A stretch of DNA of 64,000 nt, taken from contig OZ026567.1 in the NCBI GenBank assembly GCA_964020155.1, positions 1,259,693-1,323,692 of the forward strand. Reading direction: 5' to 3'. This document shows positions 48,101 to 56,936 of the stretch, piece after piece. Source of the DNA: Chondrilla cf. caribensis (lineage: Eukaryota > Porifera > Demospongiae > Chondrillida > Chondrillidae). The notes beneath the pieces were generated by a model, which saw only the letters and a program-made list of their open reading frames with translations, was not told where the DNA came from and searched no databases. Made by a program: the position numbers and the translations under genes. Positions within the stretch are counted from its first letter, which is position 1. Every line of letters starts with the position of its first letter.

Positions 48101-49680
48101 ACGTAAGTGCTAGAGGTAATTTAAAAGTGATCGGTTGTGTCTTTCTGTGGTCACAAAGATCACCGGCCAGTACTCAGGATGTAGAATAGACGATATGCAT
48201 TATTATACCCACTGCCCATAGTAATTGGTTTATTGGGGTCACCGGTGAACGAGTTCACTTGAATGCATGCATGGTCTAGTATATATAGGCAACTTTTATG
48301 GAAATCGTAAAACCCTTTGCTTTTTGCCATCTCCTGGAATTATAGCTGAACTTCTGGCTTTCTTGAAGGAACACAACTTGCAAACGACAGGAAATGGGGT
48401 CAAACTAGTTGAAAGGATGGCAATTTTTTGAAAATGAGAATCTCAAGTACGCAATGTCTACATGCAAAGATATTTGTGAACCTGGCCATTATTCTTAATT
48501 TTATTATTATAAATGATTGCTACCATGACTCCTTCCCTCTCAAAATATAGTCCCAATTTTAAATTTGTGGTGAGATTGGGTCTGACTATACCAAACTAGA
48601 CAAACCACACAAATCAGTACGCATAGAATTTTCAGCACATCTTGGCAAAATCATTTATACATAAACTTATAGTTGCATTGTACACTGTTCGTAATCACAA
48701 CTTGCATTCTGAATTGAGGGCAGTGTTCATGCAACACATATCAATGGTCAATTAGGTAGAACATGTGGTGTTCAGGATATTTATGTTCTCAGAGTTCTAT
48801 TATTTATAAATTTATTTTAATTTTTTGAACAAGGTCACTTATGAAGCTTTTCAAATTGGACAAAGTGTTGTGGTGGAACTCCACCGAAAATACTTACAAG
48901 TAATTGTCCACTATGTAGTTCATGTCATATTCATTGAATTCACTAGTGGAATATACTAATCCAGCGTATTAGCAGTGTGTACTTTACCATTTCAAATTCA
49001 GAATCTGCAGATTCCAGAAATTCAAGTCTTGCTGCATTCTTCCTAGTTTCCTGTGGGTGAATCTTCTCCTAAAAACATGTACAGTATAATATTATTAGTA
49101 TTAGAATCAGAGAAACAATATACAACAATATGTACATGTATATCATATCTGACTACTGGACATTTTGTATGGAATACCTTATCCCTATCTGAATAGTGCT
49201 TTTTGCTTTCAGATTCTTTGGACTTCTTCTCTTTTGATTTGAATGGGTTAGAGACCTTGATACTCTGTCCAGAACAAACCAGTGCAATGTATGTATTTCA
49301 TTGTGATGGAGATTGAACTTCCACACAGTCACATGGATGTACTTGCTTACCTTGAATCCCTTTGGCTTCTTTTCTCCTGGAATCTCATTTATCAGTTGTT
49401 CATGAGCTCGAGCATAAACAACAGTTCTCGGTTGAGCATGACCTATCTCAATGGATCTCTCCAATGTCCGTATAAAGGCCTCATAGGTCGAATGCAATCT
49501 GATTAGTTCCAATAACCTTTCTACTGCAACCACAGGATTATCACGTGCAAGTTCTTCCAATTCTCTTCCTTGTTCTTCACTGTACAAGTTGGTTTCAGCA
49601 GCTGCCTGATTCAAAAGATCATATTTCAGAAAGCTGGTAAAGAGCCTCTTCTTTTTGACCAATGACTTTAGGGGGTCCAT
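43385..49680 (-). CDS. CARD-2 gene copy C: CARD-like domain plus coiled coil, about 852 aa
   Basis: Eight exons: 49351-49680, 49178-49264, 48988-49068, 47367-47522, 46694-46792, 46279-46365, 46197-46217 and 43385-45082. All are multiples of three and open. The CARD exon starts MDPLKSLVKKKRLFTSFLKY and carries LARDNPVVAVERLLELIRLH. The linker motif is DPRGICRRIPETIHGEQMRQ. The microexon encodes HLAILSE. The 566-codon terminal exon is very close to copy A (RTASKTSMDYAMGETSVRIK; VSQEKRLLTDEQKREIDDLE) and ends KHPTPYHSIDS. The similarity suggests a recent duplication or gene conversion between A and C, with B older. The introns carry a tRNA-derived SINE, an inverted-repeat element and a 25-bp-arm palindrome. 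A scaffold function is inferred. Confidence 0.75.
45106..45192. repeat. (AT)n-rich microsatellite
   Basis: Long AT dinucleotide tracts sit just upstream of the coiled-coil exon acceptor of copy C. Confidence 0.9.
45247..45760. mobile_element. 514-bp element with GGATCTGA termini
   Basis: The left end GGATCTGAAATAAGGGGTAT and the right end in reverse complement GGATCTGAGTAAAGGGGTAT form an inverted repeat. It lies in an intron of copy C and is missing from that intron in A and B. No ORF was seen. Confidence 0.6.
46080..46185 (-). mobile_element. tRNA-derived SINE or tRNA pseudogene
   Basis: The minus strand reads TGGCTCAATGGTTATGG (A-box-like) and, about 25 nt on, GGGTTCAGGTCCCTCGGC (B-box-like, near GGTTCGANTCC). 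A pyrimidine-rich tail with TTTT runs follows. It lies in the intron just downstream of the 21-nt microexon of copy C. A functional tRNA is unlikely because the acceptor ends do not pair well. Confidence 0.6.
47196..47279. repeat. 84-bp palindrome with 25-bp arms
   Basis: The left arm 47196-47220 (GGTGGATATACTTGAGTGTC...) and the right arm 47255-47279 pair with three mismatches. GGGCTTCGCCC forms an inner loop stem. The matching intron of the chimeric gene (about 35510) lacks it, so it is a recent insertion. Confidence 0.65.
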
Positions 49681-49800
49681 TTTTAGGTAATGGATACAAT
49701 CTATAGATAATAATAGTCTATAACGCATATTATATAATGAATATGTGTCACATGAGCTGTCAGTACGTATACGTACATAGTATGATATACTGTGAAGTAT

Positions 49801-50111
49801 AATGTAGTATATCTTCCTTCTGTACCATCAAGATACAGGTAGTTCACACCAGGTCTGATCTCATCCCAAAGTGAGGCATACCTTTAACGTAGAGGGGGAG
49901 GGTGGTTACACGTTTATGGAGTTTACAGAACAAAATGGCCACCTAAAACTTCTCCCTCAAGAAGAAACAATATACCACATTATACCTCATGATACTCACA
50001 ATACAAATCCTCTATAACGCAATGGAGATAATAATATAAGCATACAACAGTGTTAATAACACGGTATTTCTCTAAAAAAATCGCTATGGCTGCATGTGCA
50101 GTATTTACTAA
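49801..50111. other. no gene seen
   Basis: Sequence upstream of CARD-2 copy C and the start of a repeat-rich island reaching 54.5 kb. No exon or family was recognised. Confidence 0.4.
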
Positions 50112-50309
50112 CAGTGGAACCTCTCTATAAAGGACACATTGGGACCAGGTATTTTGTCCACTGTAGAGAGGTTGTCCACTCTTCAGAGGTGGAAAATGTA
50201 TTAGCACTATAGGAAAGTCTACTTCTGGTGCCTAAGAAAGTGTCCTTTGTAGAGAGGTAATTTCTATGGTGTCCTTTATTGGGAGAGTCCTTTAATAGAG
50301 GTTCCACTG
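50112..50309. mobile_element. 198-bp pogo/Tigger-like MITE
   Basis: Terminal inverted repeats CAGTGGAACCTCTCTATAAA and, in reverse complement, CAGTGGAACCTCTATTAAAG are of the pogo/Tigger type. The right end is followed by TA; the left TA is altered to AA. A diverged relative lies reversed at 51480-51625. Confidence 0.7.
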
Positions 50310-50319
50310 TAGTTACCCT

Positions 50320-51479
50320 TACGAGGAAGTGTAAACATGAAGGATTAATGAGGTCACAAGCAATTGGATTATCACATATCCCATAAATGTATGAATTTCA
50401 TTAAGTAGCCAAAAACAAAGCATAAATACAGGTACTATCACTTCAAGTCCAGGCCTGTTTTACATATAATTATTGCCATATTATCATGCTACATTATGTA
50501 CAGGTCCATGAAAATGAACTTCATCTATTAAAAGGAGTTAGTGTGTATTGGTATATACGTTTGTATAATGTAGGACACATGTAGATCATGTATGTATGAG
50601 GCTTCAGGTCATAGCTGTGGCAGGAAAACAACTAAGTGTTCATAGGGTTACAAGATAATCAAATTACAACAGCCAACACTGCAGTTGGGAGTGATTGGAA
50701 AATACCCACTCAAAAGAATCCCATCCAATATCGTCAATTCTAGGGACAATGATGACTGCATTATAGTAATATTATCATCTTACAGTGCTCAAAACTAGTT
50801 GCATCATCATCAGATGCTTGCTTGTTCTACCACATGTGTGCCATGTCAAATCATGATAACACCACTGCATGTTGTAACAATATTATAGTGACACCAACAA
50901 TGAGAATAACACACTTACAGTGTAACATTCTCAATTAGTACAGTAAGTACCTGAGTTGATACACACTCGTGGTTAGTGATTACACTTTACTAACTCCCTA
51001 TAGCTCATGTACACTCTGTCAACCAGTACTGATAGTCAATACCTCTACTAAGAAGTACCTGCAGATTTGGTGTGCCTGTCAATGCACTTACTAGATGAGT
51101 TGGACTGTATTAATTACAAAGAATTGAATCATTAAATGACGTTAAAATACAATGGAACCTATTTCAAGAAGAGGTGGTCACTATATGTAGACAGGTGGTC
51201 TAGAAGTAGAGACAGTTTAGTTACATATAGTGAAGTTGATTGAGTTGACATGAATGGCTCAGATGGCTTGATGGCTCAGTAAAGGTTACTTAGCATAGGC
51301 GGTTTGTGTCTGTAGGTGGTCATTAAGACAGGTTATAGCACTATATCGGTTAGGAATCCATTGATTTTGGCAATGCATTCAGTACCTTCAAATTCTTTTT
51401 GAACAAAGATTAGTAAAGTCTACAAACAACAGAAATAGAAGGAACACAGTAGCCAGTTACAAATCACCCAGTAAAAACA
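50320..51479. other. intergenic repeat-derived sequence, no gene seen
   Basis: Includes a degraded relative of the pogo-like element near 51150-51340 (CAATGGAACCTATTTCAAGA, GTGGTCATTAAGACAGG). No coding exon was supported. Confidence 0.4.
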
Positions 51480-51625
51480 AAGAATACTCCAATGGGCCAA
51501 AAAACTAATGGGCTTTTCTATAGTGCCAAAATATTTTTCAACCTCTAAAGAGTTGATAACTTCCCTACAGTGGACAAAATAGCTGGTCCCAATGTGTCCT
51601 TTACAGAGTGACTGTATATATATAT
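51480..51625 (-). mobile_element. reversed, decayed relative of the 50112 MITE
   Basis: The reverse complement contains AAAGGACACATTGGGACCAG and TTTTGTCCACTGTAGGGAAG, matching 50128-50170. The left terminus is present as CAGTCACTCTGTAAAGGA. Confidence 0.6.
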
Positions 51626-51929
51626 ATGAGAGTGAGAGTTTCCAATCACAGTTCACCTTCCTTGTACAGTGGTTACCAATATCAATATTTGCAAGTAGTA
51701 ATACCAACCTCAGTGTCAGTTGAAAGAGATGGAGAAGAGAAATTCTTGATATGACTTTTATTGCCGGAAATCCCTTGACCAAAAGAGTACAATCAAACTC
51801 AGTTCCTGTCCTCTCGGGCTGAATCTTATTGTGGGGAATTTGTTTTCATTTCGACTTCCGGTAAGTAACGCTCGATATACTTATATCCTACGCGTAACGG
51901 CAACATTGAATTTACATAGTATAATTTAG

Positions 51930-52110
51930 ATTGCGCGAAAAAGATGGCCGATTTCGAACGCCGAGAATTAGAAATTGGGCTAGAATTCGTGCGCTGAAGC
52001 TTCGCCGAACGTGATAACTTTAGCGAAGTTTTTTCTGAGCCTAAGAAAGACGCCCAAGTAAGTCGAGTGCGGGGAGCGGCAGCCCCACGAGTTTTTGAAC
52101 TCAAATTACC
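51930..52110. repeat. dispersed repeat shared with 62890-63070 (inverted)
   Basis: The block GATGGCCGATTTCGAACGCC through CGGGGAGCGGCAGCCCCACG is found in reverse complement at 62890-63066. It is an element internal region carried elsewhere between two inverted arms. Confidence 0.6.
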
Positions 52111-52386
52111 TGTTTTAAAAAAATCAAAAGTATACATAACACGCTGAAACATTTCAATTGTGTCCAAAATTGTTACATAAAGTTGTTAAACTGCATTTTC
52201 ACATTCTTCTTATCGGTCTTGAGGGTCATTCCTTGTTCTGGCTGTCCCTCTGTTCAAATGATGGTGGTGTGTCAAGCTCTGTTAGTCCCTCTGTTGGTTC
52301 AGCACCTAAGAATATAAAGAACAAGTTTAACTTGAGAGACAGCTAATTAGAATTAAGTTGAATCCATCTATAATTTATTGTGCACA

Positions 52387-52415
52387 GTAACTAGGTGATG
52401 CTGAGTTTAAAGGCT

Positions 52416-52471
<56 letters not shown>

Positions 52472-52716
52472 ACTATCTGTTCTTCATGTATTGTCAAGAT
52501 GTGTCATCTTTCGGCAGTACACCTGTTTCATCTTGACAGGTGTATTGCCAAAAGATGACACATGTTGACAATACATAAAGAGCAGATAATGTACACTTTC
52601 AACTAGTATGTATGTCACACAACAAACAGGCCTATTATGTTAGCTCCCTGCCGAAAGATGACACATCTTGACAACACTTGAAGAGCAGATAGTGCAAACA
52701 CACATACGAACACAAG

Positions 52717-52788
<72 letters not shown>

Positions 52789-52816
52789 GACTTTTAACTC
52801 AGCACCACCTAGTTAC
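52387..52816. mobile_element. 430-bp foldback element with microsatellites in both arms
   Basis: The left arm begins GTAACTAGGTGATGCTGAGT and the right arm ends in its inverted partner. Each arm carries a long (GT)n/(AC)n tract in matching position (about 52418-52467 and 52722-52785). Inner arms TGTCAAGATGTGTCATCTTT and AAAGATGACACATCTTGACA pair, and a third copy lies between them (52543-52592). Confidence 0.75.
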
Positions 52817-52819
52817 ATA

Positions 52820-53190
52820 TAAAGGTTGCATCAACTCACATCTTCTTCTCTTTTGTAAAGCCTTTGTTTGAATTTGGGATGAAGAAGCAAATTTTTATTA
52901 CACACATACGCATCTTAGAAACAAGTCAAAAAGGATATTAGATGGAATAAAAACTTAGTAAGCTTTGAAATAATGTTCAGAAGTGGAGTTTTTAAGGCTT
53001 TAATTGATGCCTAGATGAATGAATAATACTGACTCAGAGTATACACCAGTTAGTGTAAGTGGAATAATAAATAAACCAACTTACACATGGTGGAAGTCTA
53101 ATTCGTTGGGTGTCAATGTTCACAGGATAGGTGATTCCTTTTAGAGCACAGAATTTAGGATGTATTACTAACAGGAATTCTATTAATTTT
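52820..53190. other. no gene seen
   Basis: AT-rich sequence without supportable exons, ending in a (TTA)n tract. Confidence 0.4.
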
Positions 53191-53191
53191 A

Positions 53192-53229
<38 letters not shown>
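53191..53229. repeat. (ATT)n microsatellite
   Basis: Thirteen TTA units in the repeat island. Confidence 0.95.
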
Positions 53230-53230
<1 letters not shown>

Positions 53231-53377
53231 GTCTTCTTTTTGGTCCACCTAATTAGCGAAATCTGTAGATTTCCTCATGGAGCTGACCATTGGACTAAAG
53301 AACTCTGATCCTAGTCGAAGGCATAGTACTAGAGTCGGAGACACACTTAGACAAGGTTGATTTCGGATCCTGAGAGT

Positions 53378-53733
53378 AGTGCTGGGATGATTAAGTGATT
53401 AATCGATTAATCAATTGATTTTCATTTATGAGTATCGTTATTAGCGCAAGCAAATCGATTAATCTCAGGAAGTAATTAAGTGAGTAGAACAGGAAGCCAC
53501 CCCCACCTTATAACTCAGATCCTCCCCAATCCATGAGTTCAATTTTATACCTGAAGTGTGAAAAGGACTCTATGGACTTCACTTTATATCTATTGGATGA
53601 TTACTCAATCTAATAAAGTGGGAGTGGTTTCCGGTTACACCCACTTAATTACTTACAGTGATTAATTGATTAATCAATCAGTTAATATGTATTGATAATC
53701 AATTTGAAATTTACAGCCGATTCCCAGCCCTAG
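53378..53733. mobile_element. hAT-type MITE, about 356 bp
   Basis: The ends AGTGCTGGGA and TCCCAGCCCTAG resemble the CAG(G/T)GCTGGGA termini of hAT elements. They are flanked by CTGAGAGT (53370-53377) and CTGAGAGC (53734-53741), an 8-bp target duplication with one mismatch. Subterminal GATTAATCGATTAATC palindromes are typical. No transposase. Confidence 0.8.
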
Positions 53734-53741
53734 CTGAGAGC

Positions 53742-54539
53742 GGAACTAGCGTTCATAATAACCTTTCTTCAAGAACGTACATTCTTCTTCAAGGCTGTCG
53801 ATACTATAAATCCCGCCCAAAACAGCCACAGATTAGTATGATTTCATCCTTTTAACTTGACAAGATTAAATGAAAATCCTCAACTACGAGATAATTCTGA
53901 AAACAACCCATTAGCTACAATATTAATGAACCCGTAAATTCCTGAGCAATACTGGAAGCCTGGCATAACCGGTACCGTATTCTGATTGTGTCACAGGATC
54001 TGTGTTGCACTGTATTTCTTATTTTCGCTGTGAATGTCATTAATTTTAGTTCTGTCAGTACTTGTACACAGACCATAAATATAGAATATATATAATATTA
54101 TATATTTATATACATTACAGAAATTTTTCATCTAGAGTAAATTATTATATAATAGCAATAAATCATACACTAAAGTGTGCTGCAATGTACTGTATACGTA
54201 TGAACATAGATGATCTCCTATATGGATTTCTTTAGCATAATATGGAGTTTATTATTTATGATACATTTTAATTGCAGTTGTACACATTATGTAAGTATAT
54301 ATATGCATCCAATTATTGATAATTGTTATATGTAATCATACTAGAATATATAATAAAAAATATTATATATTATATGTATACATCAATGATATTCATTGCA
54401 ATTAATTAATTGTTAATATTATGTAAGTATATGCATCCAATTAATTGATAATTGTCATATAATTATACTAGAAACTAGAATACATTATTATGTATATATA
54501 ATATACATCAATCATAATTATTGTAATTAATACTTAATC
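53742..54539. other. AT-rich hydrolase 3' flank, no gene seen
   Basis: The part from about 54060 on matches the AT-rich 3' flanks of the other hydrolase copies (16.0, 27.1 and 40.0 kb). No exon was seen. Confidence 0.5.
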
Positions 54540-55665
54540 TTAACAAATATAATCCAACTTTTGCTGATAATGTTGAATTGTTGACAGAGTAACGAATAAA
54601 CCAGTGTCGAGTTTGTCCCCTTTTTCATAGACGTTATCCAACACAGTCTGCGAGTGCAGCACACAGGAGTTGGATGGTTTGGAGCAGTTGTTGAGAATGT
54701 GAGGAAGGTGAATGGGAGTCTGAGACACAGGGTGGAATTGGTCAGCATCGTCCACTGTCCCCTCCTCCAGACCAGCAATGGAGGACACAGCTGTGGGTGT
54801 CCAAGGAGAACCAAGTGTACAAAGAGAACTTGGTGGGTTATCATAGCAGGGAGGTTTGAAGTGGTAAGATGCCTCCAAACTGTAAGCACTCAACAGAGGT
54901 TGTAAAAACACACCAGTGGTAGAAATGCCTAAGCACTATTGAGGACGTGTTGCCAAGGTGCACAGAGATAAACGCAGATGCGTACATTACAACAGAGGAC
55001 TGAGTGTCATCAAAGTGAGTTTTAAGTCTCGCCCCAGATCTCAAACAAGGAGAGGCATACTACCTGAAGCAAACTCATAATGGTTCATCCCCTTGACAAC
55101 AATTACAGGAAATGTTGCTATGGCAACCTGTCTGTCCGGTGCTATGGCAATCCTGTGATAGTACTCCTCCATCATTCTAGACACTCGATTCAATCCATCC
55201 AGTTCTCCCCCTATGGCCATGGTGGGCACAAGATAGCTGTCATTTCGATGTTTATGAAGAAGAAAAGATCCCATTAGAATTTGGCCTGCTGCACTCTTTG
55301 CAGTGTTCTTTACGTAATCCTGCAACACAGCTCCTCCAAGGGAGTGTCCACCCCAGAAGACCTTGACGTCCGACTTCATTCCTTGCGAAGACATGGCTTG
55401 CAATACGTTGGCTATGCCTTTAGACAGAACTAGCGGTTCGGCAATATCACCGAGAAATTCGGGGATTCCTACCCAAAGAGGTTCGTAGCAGGCGTCTTGA
55501 ATAGCTCTGGCGAGCGGGACGTACTGGTCAGGCTTTATCTGAGCTCCTTGGACAAGAACGAAAGCTATTTCTTCGCCAGCAGTTTTCGTGGGTTTGAGAA
55601 TTACATCACCACCCCAGGCTCGACCAAGAAGAGTCAACGAGAGGAATAATAGAGCTTTAGACGTG
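54540..55665 (-). pseudogene. alpha/beta-hydrolase copy D, best-preserved catalytic core
   Basis: A 198-codon open segment (55041-55637) contains the leader LLFLSLTLLGRAWGG, the nucleophile elbow GGHSLGGA, the acid-loop GGELDGLNRV and the His region KGMNHYEFASG, consistent with a Ser-Asp-His triad. The initiator is ACG where copy C has ATG. CTTGTT is followed by TGA where copy C reads CGA. Downstream, VLHSQTVLDNVYEKGDKLDT fuses directly to the extreme 3' end because the EAAGYGKVDF exon is deleted. It was divergently transcribed from the kinase. Non-AUG initiation or an upstream leader exon cannot be excluded, but it looks like a pseudogene. Confidence 0.7.
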
Positions 55666-55874
55666 ATACAAGCGTAAGGGACGAGGCTATTGGCAATAGG
55701 TCAAATATCAACGAACAACAGTAACACAAAGCATATGCACGAAGCTAGCTGGAGCTGTGTTGCGCAATTGACATGGCCACGAGCGAAATGGCGGATGTTG
55801 TCTACAGCTAACGGATTGTGCACGTTTACTTCATCGTTCTGTTTACTTTGTATAAGGAATATATGCCGTGAAAG
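55666..55874. promoter_or_regulatory. divergent promoter between hydrolase D and the kinase
   Basis: About 200 bp separate the two head-to-head genes. AAATGGCGG lies at 55786-55794 and is kept in the two other hydrolase/kinase pairs. TTGCGCAATTGAC just upstream is also conserved in copy B. Shared regulation is inferred. Confidence 0.45.
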
Positions 55875-56375
55875 CCAAGTGTACCCCCGAATGTCTTGGA
55901 GAAGATTATATTGTCCAAGTATCATTTCAAAGAAGTAAATGCGGAGTCCTTCAAAGAACTGGACAGTTTTAGTGACAGAAATTACTCGTTTTCCGGTAAA
56001 TTCTCCGAGGACAAGAGTTTTGAGCATTTTGTACTGAAAATTGTAAACAGTGAAGACTCTGAAAGTCATGTTTTAGTGGAAGGGACGTTATCTGCCATGC
56101 AGTGTGCGAATGTCAACAATGTCCGTTGTCCCTGGCCCATTCAGACCTATGTTCAGACTAAAGAGGACACCACTTGTGTCAGGGTGAGTCTTGAGGATCT
56201 CCGTGAAGGACGCGTTGGAGTAAAGGAGCCATGTTTGGATGTAAATCCTCAAGAGTTGTGTTCTGTGTGTTCATTATGACGTTCATTGAGGGGACACAGT
56301 TGTTTCTTCTGCCAAAGTCTGATCGTGTCCTCTACAACTTTGGAGCTCTAGCTGGAAAACTGAATTCAATCTGGA

Positions 56376-56430
<55 letters not shown>

Positions 56431-56435
56431 TGTGT

Positions 56436-56489
<54 letters not shown>

Positions 56490-56936
56490 AACGTATATGT
56501 CTGTGTGCATGTGTGTGTGCATGTACGTGCGTGCGTGCGTGCATGCATGTGTGCATGTGCGATACACATATGTCTCTGTAGAATGCACTGTTACTCCTAT
56601 GGACCCTATAACCCCTGTGTTTGTGTCTGTTTACAAAGATACTACCTCAACGATACCACAAGGTGGATTTTACCAATCTCCTTTCTTCAGAATTTCCATC
56701 ATCCAGGGACAGATGAAAGAGAACCATCAAATTGGCACTTGCAGAGTTTGCCTCATCTGTGTCATCTGCTCAAAACAGAGTATTCTGAACTGACTCCACT
56801 CATCCAAAATGGGATTGCAGTTTATGAAAAGTTTGTAATGAACCAATTGAACATTTTAATCTGGGGAGTTATTCATAGTAATTTCCATGATATGAATGTT
56901 CTTTGTCATGAAGGCAACATCGAGAATATGGGTGTT
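55875..56936 (+). pseudogene. hydroxylysine-kinase-like (APH/choline-kinase fold) gene, truncated
   Basis: Exon 1 (to 56183) reads EKIILSKYHFKEVNAESFKE and HFVLKIVNSEDSESHVLVEG, the N-lobe of an aminoglycoside-phosphotransferase-like kinase, closest to hydroxylysine kinase, which phosphorylates 5-hydroxy-L-lysine. Exon 2 (about 56263-56377) has MTFIEGTQLFLL and LYNFGALAGKLNSIWK. Exon 3 starts at 56691 after ctcctttcttcag with NFHHPGTDEREPSNWHLQSL. The catalytic loop reads WGVIHSNFHDMNVLCH, where the family's HGDxxxxN Asp is Asn. Coding similarity stops at ENMGV, just before the expected I-D-F-G-D metal-binding motif, because the satellite begins at 56937. The exon 1 to exon 2 phase does not fit cleanly. 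It is most likely dead. Confidence 0.75.
56378..56488. repeat. (GT)n microsatellite abutting a splice donor
   Basis: The repeat begins with the GT of the exon 2 donor of the kinase gene (CTGGAAG then GTGTGTGT) and fills the start of the intron. Confidence 0.95.

Noticed and set aside
54654..54905. Plus-strand ORF of 83 aa
   Set aside because: It is antisense to the hydrolase D 3' region and has no support of its own.
56380..56590. Several overlapping Cys/Val and His/Thr ORFs
   Set aside because: They are translations of the GT microsatellite in different frames. The same applies to ORFs at 1-198, 341-637, 29186-29425 and 59961-60283.
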